Program-made: the position numbers and the translations under genes | Shown: one piece after another, positions 1 through 6,569 of the stretch | Numbering within the stretch: position 1 is the first letter of the stretch | Layout of the letters: each line of letters begins with the position of its first letter | Notes under the pieces: model-generated | The model's input: only the letters and a program-made list of their open reading frames with translations | The model's database searches: none | Told to the model about the DNA's origin: nothing | From: Bacteroidales bacterium UBA3709 | GTDB taxonomy: Bacteria > Bacteroidota > Bacteroidia > Bacteroidales > UBA932 | Direction of reading: 5' to 3' | NCBI GenBank assembly: GCA_002372015.1 | Contig: DFIA01000095.1 | Span: 1-12,795, forward strand | DNA: 12,795 bases

Positions 1-20
1 AGGAATACAAGTTTACTTGA
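1..20. repeat. 20-bp direct repeat, copy 1, with internal dyad
   Basis: AGGAATACAAGTTTACTTGA occurs here and again, identical, at 70-89. Inside it CAAGT-TT-ACTTG is a perfect 5-bp inverted repeat with a 2-nt centre, the form of a small operator. The TTG at 17-19 is followed 19 nt later by TATATTGA, a poor match to the Bacteroidetes -7 element. The window begins exactly at this copy, so further copies upstream cannot be excluded. Confidence 0.75.
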
Positions 21-38
21 TATTCACGAAATGTAGCC

Positions 39-55
39 TATATTGAACCAATATA
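39..55. repeat. Inverted repeat TATATTG-AAC-CAATATA
   Basis: A perfect 7-bp inverted repeat with a 3-nt centre sits midway between the two 20-bp direct repeats. It is AT-rich and has no T tract, so it is not a convincing terminator. It may be a protein-binding site or simply the AT-rich -7 region of a weak promoter. Confidence 0.4.
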
Positions 56-69
56 TAGTGCAAATTGAG

Positions 70-89
70 AGGAATACAAGTTTACTTGA
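70..89. repeat. 20-bp direct repeat, copy 2, with internal dyad
   Basis: This is an exact second copy of the 1-20 sequence, offset by 69 bp and ending 33 bp before the start codon at 123. Its internal TTG (86-88) lies 18 nt before TAGAATTG (107-114), so the dyad would overlap the -33 element of a promoter for the acidic protein gene. Confidence 0.75.
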
Positions 90-114
90 CACAGATAACT
101 AACTCGTAGAATTG
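86..114 (+). promoter_or_regulatory. Possible promoter of the acidic protein gene
   Basis: TTG at 86-88, an 18-nt spacer and TAGAATTG at 107-114 resemble the Bacteroidetes consensus TTG...TAnnTTTG with one mismatch in the -7 box. The spacing equals that of the two better promoters in the window. Transcription would begin only a few bases before the ATG at 123, giving an almost leaderless message, so this is a tentative call. Confidence 0.35.
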
Positions 115-122
115 GGAATATT

Positions 123-1130
123 ATGGAAGAGCAGAAAGGTCTATTGAGCGCATTAGCTGAAGCTCTGAAACAGTACGAACAGAATCAGGAAGACAGCAAG
201 GATACTACAGCAATCGCCATAGAGGAAAAGCTTAATGAGATTGCAAAAATGATTTCATCTTTAAGCGATAGGATAGATGCATTAAGCAGCAGAATTAATC
301 ATATTAGCGAGCATGTAGAAAAAGATATTACCCTAACCCCAGAGCCGATTTTTGACAACCCCGAAAGTGTAGATACAAACTTCCATTGCTCAGATGATGA
401 GTATAATTCCGATTTTGAAGAAACCGAAAGCACAGATAACCAGCATAGTTCCTTTGAGTTCAGCAACAATGATGAAGACGGAGATGAGGACGATGATAAT
501 GAATATGAGGATGGAGAGGAAGACGATGAAAGTAACGAGGACAATATCGAAGGTAGGGAAAGTGAAGAAGATAGTTATAGCAACGATGATGAGGATGATG
601 AGGATGGCGAGGAAGAAGATGAAAGTAGCGAGGACGATATTGAAGATAGGGAAAGCGAAGAAGATGGTTATAGCAACGATGATGAAGACGGAGAGAAGGA
701 CGATGATAATGAATATGAGGATGGAGATGATGATGAGGAGGATTATAATAACAATGCAGAAAGTGATGGAGGGGAGAAGAACCATTGCGAAGACAATGGC
801 AACGATATAATAAGAGAAGTGGCTGATAAACAAACTAATACCTATCAACTAAAAAAGAACAAGGATTGGTACGATTGGGAATATGATTATCCTGCAGAAT
901 ATGTAGATAACATTATGGACTCATTGGGTATCAACGATAAATTAGAGTTTGTGAGAGAACTATTCCACTCAGATACAAGGATGTTTGAGCGACAGATAGC
1001 GGAAATAGAAACAATGAGCAATTTTAAATCTGTAGTTCTGTTCTTCAGACAAGCGCATCCTGAGTGGGATGAGGACAGTAGCACTGTATATAAACTTTAC
1101 ATGCACATCCGCAGAAAGTTCAGAAACTAA
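123..1130 (+). CDS. Highly acidic Asp/Glu-repeat protein of unknown function
   Basis: I do not recognise a named family. The 335-residue product has three parts. Residues about 31-68 form a heptad-like helix that is a likely coiled coil (IEEKLNEIAKMISSLSDRI). Residues about 90-226 are almost wholly Asp, Glu, Ser, Asn, Gly and Tyr, and include an imperfect tandem repeat with the recurring motif RESEED-YSND. Residues about 245-335 form a Trp/Tyr/Phe-containing, more basic segment with INDKLEFVRELF. This last part resembles a small helical C-terminal domain I associate with hypothetical Bacteroidetes proteins, but I cannot name it. There is no signal peptide or membrane segment, so a cytoplasmic location is inferred. 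The gene stops 4 nt before rsmI and is probably cotranscribed with it. The polyacidic tract could mimic nucleic acid or bind cations or basic proteins; that is speculation. Confidence 0.8.
   Translation: MEEQKGLLSALAEALKQYEQNQEDSKDTTAIAIEEKLNEIAKMISSLSDRIDALSSRINHISEHVEKDITLTPEPIFDNPESVDTNFHCSDDEYNSDFEETESTDNQHSSFEFSNNDEDGDEDDDNEYEDGEEDDESNEDNIEGRESEEDSYSNDDEDDEDGEEEDESSEDDIEDRESEEDGYSNDDEDGEKDDDNEYEDGDDDEEDYNNNAESDGGEKNHCEDNGNDIIREVADKQTNTYQLKKNKDWYDWEYDYPAEYVDNIMDSLGINDKLEFVRELFHSDTRMFERQIAEIETMSNFKSVVLFFRQAHPEWDEDSSTVYKLYMHIRRKFRN
465..755 (+). repeat. In-frame imperfect tandem repeat encoding an acidic tract
   Basis: Three units start at AAC/AAT codons at 465, 582 and 675. Unit 1 is 117 bp (39 codons) and unit 2 is 93 bp (31 codons), lacking an 8-codon segment. 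Unit 3 is partial and again carries the DDDNEYEDG segment missing from unit 2. Units 1 and 2 share ESEED-YS. All length differences are multiples of three, as expected for expansion and contraction under selection for the reading frame. Confidence 0.75.
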
Positions 1131-1134
1131 GGGC

Positions 1135-1875
1135 ATGAAAAACGGCATGTTATATCTTGTTCCTACACCTATAGGCAATCTGGAAGATATTACACTCAGA
1201 GCCATACAAGTGCTCAAAACTGTAGATATCATCTATGCAGAAGATACTCGCACAAGCAGTGTTCTGCTCAAAAGATATGACATTTCCACTCACATGGAGA
1301 GTTTTCACAAATTCAACGAGCATAAGAAAACTGAATCTATCTGCACAAAACTGCTTGAAGGGGGTACCGCTGCCCTGATTACAGATGCTGGTTCGCCAGG
1401 CATTTCAGACCCAGGCTTTCTTATAGTGAGAGCCTGCATCGAAAAGAATATCGAGATAGAAGCCCTGCCGGGAGCTACTGCATTTGTTCCGGCACTAACT
1501 GTTAGCGGCCTTCCCTCCGACAGATTCTGCTTCGAAGGTTTTCTGCCTCAGAAAAAAGGCAGGCTAACAAGAATACGCATGATAGCAGAAAGCCCCATAA
1601 CTTGCATTGTTTACGAATCGCCATACAGATTGCTTAAACTGTTAGAAACTCTAAAAGAGCTTGCGGGGGGCAATCGCAGAGTTGCTGTATGCAGAGAAAT
1701 CAGCAAAATACACAACGAGTGTAAAAGAGGTACCATAAATAAACTTATTTCTTGGTTTAGCAAGAATGAGCCTAAAGGAGAAATTGTAGTAATAATTGAA
1801 GGGAAAGAAAATGGGAAAGATGTGGAAGAAGATTTTGGAAGGGATAAGAAAGAAAAGTTCAACTACACCCAATAA
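1135..1875 (+). CDS. rsmI: 16S rRNA (cytidine-1402 2'-O)-methyltransferase RsmI
   Basis: This enzyme transfers a methyl group from S-adenosylmethionine to the ribose 2'-OH of C1402 in the decoding centre of 16S rRNA. The 246-residue protein shows the tetrapyrrole-methylase-fold signatures of the RsmI/YraL family in order: LVPTPIGNLEDIT (8-20), AEDTRTS (35-41), DAGSPGISDPGF (84-95), LPGATAFVPALTVSGL (111-126), FEGFLPQKKG (133-142) and YESPYRLL (160-167). It is shorter than the E. coli enzyme, as I would expect for the Bacteroidetes form. I chose the ATG at 1135, 4 nt after the upstream stop and just before the conserved LVPTP; the frame is open further upstream, but an earlier start would overlap the acidic gene. 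The Lys/Glu/Asp-rich tail (about 224-246) lies beyond the fold and overlaps the next gene by about 65 nt. Confidence 0.93.
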   Translation: MKNGMLYLVPTPIGNLEDITLRAIQVLKTVDIIYAEDTRTSSVLLKRYDISTHMESFHKFNEHKKTESICTKLLEGGTAALITDAGSPGISDPGFLIVRACIEKNIEIEALPGATAFVPALTVSGLPSDRFCFEGFLPQKKGRLTRIRMIAESPITCIVYESPYRLLKLLETLKELAGGNRRVAVCREISKIHNECKRGTINKLISWFSKNEPKGEIVVIIEGKENGKDVEEDFGRDKKEKFNYTQ

Positions 1876-3055
1876 ACAAGAACAACCGAAAATAAGCGAC
1901 ACTACAGCAAGAGGCGTTTTAGCCTTAATGGTATTGATTTTTGTATTTCAGACCGTTACGTTTACCATTCACAAATGCTCAGATAAAGAGCAAGCAAATA
2001 TTGCCTATAATTCAAACACAAACTCCCTCGGCAATCATAACTCATATCAACAGCATAATTATACCCTATTCAACTTTAACCCTAACACTATTACCATAGA
2101 CAGTTTGAAAATGCTTGGATTCTCTGAAAAACAAGCACTTATTATTATTCATTACAGAGAAAAAGGAGGGCGGTTCAGAAAAAAAGAAGATTTTGCAAAA
2201 ATGTACAGCGTAAGCAATGAAAAATATATAGAGCTCGAACCATATATAAAAATAGAAAGCAACTCTACTCCAAGCAACAGCGCAAAGCAACCAGAAAAGG
2301 CTGTTCTTGAGAATATAACTCACAAAGCTACAGTATCTGAAAGCACACCACAAAACACTATATCACAGAACAATACAGCACTGCAAAGCAATACCCTAAA
2401 CAATACAGCGCAACAGAACACTATATCACAAAACAATACACTGAACAACACAGTGCAGCAAAACACTCTATCACATAATAATACAGCGCCACAAAGCAAT
2501 ACTCTAAACAATACAGCGCAGCAGAACACTATATCACAAAACAATACTCTAAACAATACAGTGCAGCAAAACAACGCACAGCAAAATACTGTATCACAAA
2601 ACGGCAAAACTGCAGGCGAGAATCAAAGCAAAGGCACATGGAATAATCCTAAACCAAAAGTATATATAGATATCAATGAGGCGGATAGCACTACTCTTAT
2701 GTCTGTAAAGGGAATCGGCCCTTACTTCTGCCGCAACATTCTATCCTACAGAAAGGCTCTGGGTAGTTTTTACAGCACAGACCAGCTGCTGGAAATCAAG
2801 GGTATGGATCAAGAAAAATATAACAGAATTAAAGATCAGATATTTGTTCATCCTGCAGGAGTAAAAAAATTCTCTATAGCAGAGGCAGATAAAGCATTTC
2901 TTGAAAAACACCCCTACATAGGAGCCTACAATGCAAGGGGAATTGCGCTGTTCATAAAGAATCATTCTAAAGAAGAAATTACCTTAAAAGCACTGGTAGA
3001 AAACAATATCCTAACAGTAGCAGATACACTCAGGTTGCACCCATACATATACTGA
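1811..3055 (+). CDS. Membrane-anchored helix-hairpin-helix (ComEA-like) protein with N/Q/T repeat
   Basis: Counting from the ATG at 1811, the product has 414 residues. A basic N terminus (KKILEGIRKK) precedes one membrane helix (about 35-53), which predicts a periplasmic body. A first helix-hairpin-helix (HhH) unit lies at about 95-147 (IDSLKMLGFSEKQAL, then GGRFRKKEDF). A low-complexity Asn/Gln/Thr linker spans about 180-265. A second, ComEA-like unit covers about 286-345 (IDINEADSTTLMSVKGIGP), and a related helical segment runs to the C terminus (354-413). HhH units of this kind bind DNA non-specifically in ComEA, but many Bacteroidetes relatives have no assigned role. Competence or periplasmic DNA handling is therefore only an inference. 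The frame can be extended to a TTG at 1796; I prefer the ATG, which follows a purine-rich GGGAAAGAAA. ATG 1820 is also possible. The start lies inside rsmI. Confidence 0.85.
   Translation: MGKMWKKILEGIRKKSSTTPNKQEQPKISDTTARGVLALMVLIFVFQTVTFTIHKCSDKEQANIAYNSNTNSLGNHNSYQQHNYTLFNFNPNTITIDSLKMLGFSEKQALIIIHYREKGGRFRKKEDFAKMYSVSNEKYIELEPYIKIESNSTPSNSAKQPEKAVLENITHKATVSESTPQNTISQNNTALQSNTLNNTAQQNTISQNNTLNNTVQQNTLSHNNTAPQSNTLNNTAQQNTISQNNTLNNTVQQNNAQQNTVSQNGKTAGENQSKGTWNNPKPKVYIDINEADSTTLMSVKGIGPYFCRNILSYRKALGSFYSTDQLLEIKGMDQEKYNRIKDQIFVHPAGVKKFSIAEADKAFLEKHPYIGAYNARGIALFIKNHSKEEITLKALVENNILTVADTLRLHPYIY
2354..2602 (+). repeat. 108-bp higher-order tandem repeat (36 aa, N/Q/T/S-rich)
   Basis: Two full 108-bp units (2354-2461 and 2462-2569) are followed by a diverged partial unit (2570-2602). 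Each unit is itself a 63-bp plus a 45-bp subunit, both opening with AACACT(A/C)TATCACA. The protein unit is 21 residues ending in TLNNTAQQ, followed by 15 residues, NTISQNNTLNNTVQQ. The repeat sits exactly in the linker between the first and second HhH units, so length changes would alter only their spacing. Confidence 0.85.
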
Positions 3056-3202
3056 TTCGGCCAGATTTTCAGTATCTCAGAAAATTGCGTTAGCTTATCT
3101 TTTCAATAAGCCAAATGAGCAAAGCCCGACAGAAAGCCGCTGTAAACCGGCGAAACATTAACAAAGTTTAGCGAGCCATTAGGCAGATTTTACTCAAGCT
3201 AC
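3056..3202. other. Gene-free stretch with weak hairpins
   Basis: No credible coding frame was found between the HhH gene and the next promoter. Small inverted repeats are present: ATTTTC...GAAAAT (3065-3085), GCTTAT-N7-ATAAGC (3093-3111), and GCCG...CGGC near 3137-3152. None is followed by a good T tract, so I cannot assign a terminator for the upstream operon, although one must act somewhere here if the promoter at 3203-3232 begins a new unit. Confidence 0.4.
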
Positions 3203-3232
3203 TTTGAAAGTGTTCTGGATTTTGTATATTTG
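3203..3232 (+). promoter_or_regulatory. Bacteroidetes-type promoter for the ABC exporter operon
   Basis: TTTG at 3203-3206, an 18-nt spacer and TATATTTG at 3225-3232 match the Bacteroidetes primary sigma factor consensus TTTG...TAnnTTTG in every fixed position. It lies 39 bp before the ATG at 3272, giving a short A-rich leader. Confidence 0.75.
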
Positions 3233-3271
3233 TTAAAGCAGACAGATTGAACAATAACAGATTTTACAAGA

Positions 3272-4246
3272 ATGGCTTTTATAGAATGTGAGAATGTGGT
3301 CAAGAAGTTTGGCTCCTTTACAGCCTTAGACCATATTAATTTGAATATTCCGCAAGGGAAAATCTTTGGTTTTTTAGGGCCTAATGGTGCCGGCAAAACA
3401 ACTCTAATCAGAATTATCAACCGCATTATTCTACCTACAGAAGGCAAAGTACACTTCAATAATAAAGAACTAACCATCAGCGATATAGAAAATATAGGAT
3501 ACCTCCCCGAAGAGCGTGGCCTATATAAGAAAATGAAAGTTGGAGAGCAGGCTTTATATCTGGCAAGGTTAAAAGGAATGACCAAATCTGATGCCACTAA
3601 AGAACTGATGAAATGGTTTCAGAAATTTGGCATACAGCCATGGTGGAACAAGAAAGTTGAGGAATTGAGCAAGGGTATGGCTCAGAAAGTGCAATTTATA
3701 ACCACCGTACTCCACAAGCCGCAACTGCTGATTTTGGACGAACCCTTCTCTGGCTTCGATCCCATAAATGTAAATCTTATTCGCGACGAGATTTTACGCC
3801 TTAAATCAGAGGGTAGCACCATAATCCTATCTACTCACAATATGGAATCTGTAGAAGAGTTATGCGATGAAATAGCCCTCATTAACAAAGCAAAGCTAAT
3901 TGTTTCAGGTAACGTAGATGAAATCCGCAAACAATACGGCCATAACAGGGTGGAAGTATGCTTCCGACCATACGAAAATACTCCCAACAACATGCTGGAA
4001 AAACAAGAAGGGCTATTCTCAGTAGTTGCCACAGAAAAGGTTAAGTATTACTACAAGGCTATTCTTGATATAGAAAACCAGACAGCAAGTAAAGACCTGC
4101 TAAACAATATAGCAAATCAAGTTGATATAATTTCATATCAGCCGCTTATGCCTAAAATGAATGAGATATTCATCAAGCTTGTTAAAGAAAGCGGCGGAGC
4201 TGTAGCCCAAAGTATAGACGATTACAATAATTCTAAGAAGCAATAA
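3272..4246 (+). CDS. ABC transporter ATP-binding protein, NatA-like
   Basis: This is the nucleotide-binding subunit of an ABC-2 type exporter, acting on the cytoplasmic face of the inner membrane with the permease that follows 3 nt later. Visible motifs are Walker A GPNGAGKTT (36-44, Lys42), the family variant YLPEERGLY in place of a Q-loop glutamine (78-85), the signature LSKGM (132-136), Walker B LLILDEP with Glu157, a D-loop at SGFDP, and the switch STHNM (His189). The roughly 100 residues after the ATPase core are the extra C-terminal domain typical of the NatA/YhaQ group. The substrate is unknown: NatAB of Bacillus exports sodium, but most relatives are uncharacterised. The start is set by the ATG just upstream of the conserved first strand. 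Confidence 0.93.
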   Translation: MAFIECENVVKKFGSFTALDHINLNIPQGKIFGFLGPNGAGKTTLIRIINRIILPTEGKVHFNNKELTISDIENIGYLPEERGLYKKMKVGEQALYLARLKGMTKSDATKELMKWFQKFGIQPWWNKKVEELSKGMAQKVQFITTVLHKPQLLILDEPFSGFDPINVNLIRDEILRLKSEGSTIILSTHNMESVEELCDEIALINKAKLIVSGNVDEIRKQYGHNRVEVCFRPYENTPNNMLEKQEGLFSVVATEKVKYYYKAILDIENQTASKDLLNNIANQVDIISYQPLMPKMNEIFIKLVKESGGAVAQSIDDYNNSKKQ

Positions 4247-4249
4247 GAT

Positions 4250-5614
4250 ATGAGCAAGATAGGTATTATTATAGCAAGAGAATATGCTACAAGAGTTAAG
4301 AAGAAATCTTTTATTATCGCAACCCTTCTTGCGCCGTTTCTGCTTGCTCTTATGTTTGTAATTCCCTACCTCGTTATGTCGAACTCGTCAGATAACAAAG
4401 TTAGAGTGATTGTTGTGGACGACCAGTCTGAAGTAATATATCAGAAACTGCAAGATCAAGATAACATTAAGTACAGAGTTGTTGATCACGCCTCGGCAGA
4501 AGTAATGAAGCAAGAACTCAAGGCAGAGCACGGCTATGCAATACTACAGATTTCGCCGCTCGATTCCCTTAACAATGTAAGTGCATCTATTTTCTGCAAC
4601 GAGCAAGTAAGTTTAGGTCTTAAAAGCCAGATACAAAGCCACATAAACAAGATTTTAGCAGAGTATAAATTAGAATCGTACGATATTCCTAACTTAGATG
4701 CTGTTCTAAAGAACATAAATCATGAGGCTACTGTAAAAACCTTTCAGTTAAGTAAAAAAGATAAAGAGAGTAAAGAAACCTCTGTGGGTGTATATATGGG
4801 CATTGGCTATGCCTCAGGCTTTATAATCTACTTTTTTATTTTCATGTTCGGAGGCTTGGTAATGAATGGAGTTGTGGAAGAAAAGAGCAATAGAATTATA
4901 GAGGTTATTGTATCTTCCGTAAAGCCTATGCAACTAATGCTGGGCAAAATTATAGGAATTGCACTTGTGGCTATTACTCAGTTTACAGCTTGGGTTGTTC
5001 TTACATTCCTTATTCTTACCGGTGTGGGCTTATTTACCGGAAACACAGCAGCTGAAATGGCCAAACAAAACACACAAGCTCAAGCAATGATGTCTGGTGT
5101 AGAGGCCACTGGTATTGATGCCGCTGCTGCTGCAGAGGCAATAGATATTTCAAGTGCAGGCAACACCTTCTTCAGTACCCTATCACAAATGAATATACTT
5201 GGCATAATCGGAACTTTCTTGCTATACTTCCTACTCGGCTATTTGCTGTATGCAAGTATGTTTGCAGCGGTTGGAGCCTGTGTAGATAACCAAGCCGATT
5301 CTCAGCAGCTTCTGTTTCCAATTACCATACCATTAATTCTGGGCTTGTTTATTATGATGAGCGCATTCCAGAATCCGAATTCGTCACTTGCTATCTGGGG
5401 TTCCATAATACCATTTACATCGCCAATGGTAATGGTTGCCCGCTTTTCTTATGGAGTTCCGGCCTGGCAGTACATACTTTCTGTAACCCTGCTTTTAGGC
5501 ACATTCTTGTTCATGGGGTGGATTAGTGCAAAGATATATCGTATCGGTATTCTGTCCTATGGTAAAAAAGCCAGCTGGAAAGATATTTTCAAATGGCTGA
5601 AAATTAACGATTAA
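4250..5614 (+). CDS. ABC-2 type permease, NatB-like
   Basis: This is the membrane partner of the preceding ATPase. The 454-residue protein has the usual ABC-2 layout: a basic N terminus with REYATRVKKKSF, a first membrane helix (about 20-43), a large extracytoplasmic domain of roughly 135 residues, then at least five more helices in the C-terminal half. The conserved segment VVEEKSNRIIEVIVSSVKP, a coupling region facing the ATPase, follows the second helix. A Gln/Ala/Met-rich insertion, with a DAAAAAEAID run, lies between the third and fourth helices. Export of an unknown ligand is inferred from the ATPase type and the absence of a binding protein. No terminator is visible before the next gene, 59 nt on. 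Confidence 0.92.
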   Translation: MSKIGIIIAREYATRVKKKSFIIATLLAPFLLALMFVIPYLVMSNSSDNKVRVIVVDDQSEVIYQKLQDQDNIKYRVVDHASAEVMKQELKAEHGYAILQISPLDSLNNVSASIFCNEQVSLGLKSQIQSHINKILAEYKLESYDIPNLDAVLKNINHEATVKTFQLSKKDKESKETSVGVYMGIGYASGFIIYFFIFMFGGLVMNGVVEEKSNRIIEVIVSSVKPMQLMLGKIIGIALVAITQFTAWVVLTFLILTGVGLFTGNTAAEMAKQNTQAQAMMSGVEATGIDAAAAAEAIDISSAGNTFFSTLSQMNILGIIGTFLLYFLLGYLLYASMFAAVGACVDNQADSQQLLFPITIPLILGLFIMMSAFQNPNSSLAIWGSIIPFTSPMVMVARFSYGVPAWQYILSVTLLLGTFLFMGWISAKIYRIGILSYGKKASWKDIFKWLKIND

Positions 5615-5673
5615 CACACGAACAAATCTGATAACAAGCAACTATAATACAACTCCTCTATACCGAAAAAACT

Positions 5674-6567
5674 ATGCGGCCCTTATCTGGCTCTCATAAT
5701 AAGCAACATAATATGGTTCCTCAACACAAGAGACTATTTTGCGTATGTATTGCCCTGCTGCTAATTTTACTACCGAGTAGCACCATAGCCCAAAGGGTAA
5801 AAAAGGCAGAGTACACATCTACGCAATTAAACAATCAGGCTTTAAGCAAGATAACTTGGACAACCACCACAATAGACTCCAGATTTGAAAAAAACACTTC
5901 CGATAACTTGCTAAGTTCTGCTATTGTATCAAAATATAAACCGGAAGTTGATAAGTTCTCAGAGCCCATAGGGTACTGTCCTACAGGGCTTAAAAGAGGC
6001 TATCCGGTTGCACCTATGTCGTGTTGGGCGGTTGATGCCTTAAAAGAATATGCACAAAACTATATCGATACCACCACAAGAGCAGATATAGACAAAAACA
6101 TTCGGATAGATTTTTCTCTGATGAATTTTGGGGGCATAAGAAGCGAAATGCCTAAAGGCAATGTATCCAAATACGATATACTATCCATTTTCCCATTTAA
6201 TAACTTTCTGATAATAGAAGAGTTAGACGGAAGCAAAGTAAAAATGCTAATGGAGTTTTTTGCTAAAACAAGGGCTCAGGTTCTTGGAGGCGTAAAGCTC
6301 CACATAGATGGCAGCACTGTAAAAGAATGTCTCATAAACGGAGAGCCCCTCAACGAAAATCGTAAATATGTTGTGGCCACTATAGATTTTTTATACAAAG
6401 GCGGAGATAATCTTTATCCGTTAAAGCACGGTAACTGGAAAATAGACACCGATAAAAAAATGATGGATGTATTCATAGAATATATCCAAGACCTTACGGC
6501 CAAAGGCAAAACAATAGAGAAAGAAGAAGATAATCGTCTGATAATAGAAAATAAAATACAAGACTGA
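5674..6567 (+). CDS. Secreted 5'-nucleotidase C-terminal (substrate-binding) domain protein
   Basis: This is a stand-alone C-terminal domain of the 5'-nucleotidase/UshA family, the half that binds the nucleoside moiety. Diagnostic stretches are NFGGIRSEMPKG (151-162), ILSIFPFNN (169-177) and FLYKGGDNLYPL (239-250), the last equivalent to the GGDG(Y/F) loop. A hydrophobic signal segment LFCVCIALLLILL ends at STIAQ (about 36-40), so the protein should reach the periplasm. The first ATG (5674) gives a 20-residue n-region; an ATG at 5713 (MVPQHKR) gives a more usual signal peptide and may be the true start. The gene lies 2 nt before the metallophosphatase-half gene, so the two domains of one enzyme are separate polypeptides in reversed order. 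The protein has no metal site and should not hydrolyse nucleotides alone. Confidence 0.9.
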   Translation: MRPLSGSHNKQHNMVPQHKRLFCVCIALLLILLPSSTIAQRVKKAEYTSTQLNNQALSKITWTTTTIDSRFEKNTSDNLLSSAIVSKYKPEVDKFSEPIGYCPTGLKRGYPVAPMSCWAVDALKEYAQNYIDTTTRADIDKNIRIDFSLMNFGGIRSEMPKGNVSKYDILSIFPFNNFLIIEELDGSKVKMLMEFFAKTRAQVLGGVKLHIDGSTVKECLINGEPLNENRKYVVATIDFLYKGGDNLYPLKHGNWKIDTDKKMMDVFIEYIQDLTAKGKTIEKEEDNRLIIENKIQD

Positions 6568-6569
6568 TT

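Noticed and set aside
465..755. CRISPR-like array
   Set aside because: The repeats are coding, in frame, contiguous and imperfect, without spacers of uniform length or a cas gene.
394..810. Plus-strand Met/Lys/Arg/Ile-rich frame inside the acidic gene
   Set aside because: This is a shifted reading of the same GA-rich repeat. Its periodicity mirrors the acidic units and it has no independent features.
390..848. Minus-strand 152-codon frame encoding an Ile/Val/Phe-rich, membrane-like peptide, and a second minus-strand Ser/Leu-rich frame at 299-544
   Set aside because: These are mirror images of GAT/GAA/GAC codons of the acidic tract. The hydrophobicity follows from composition alone, and there is no promoter, start context or domain.
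1069..1134. Upstream extension of rsmI
   Set aside because: It would overlap the acidic gene and add residues before the conserved LVPTPIGN motif that do not look like the family N terminus.
2354..2602. CRISPR-like array or intergenic satellite in the HhH gene
   Set aside because: The 108-bp units preserve the reading frame and code for a linker. There are no unique spacers.
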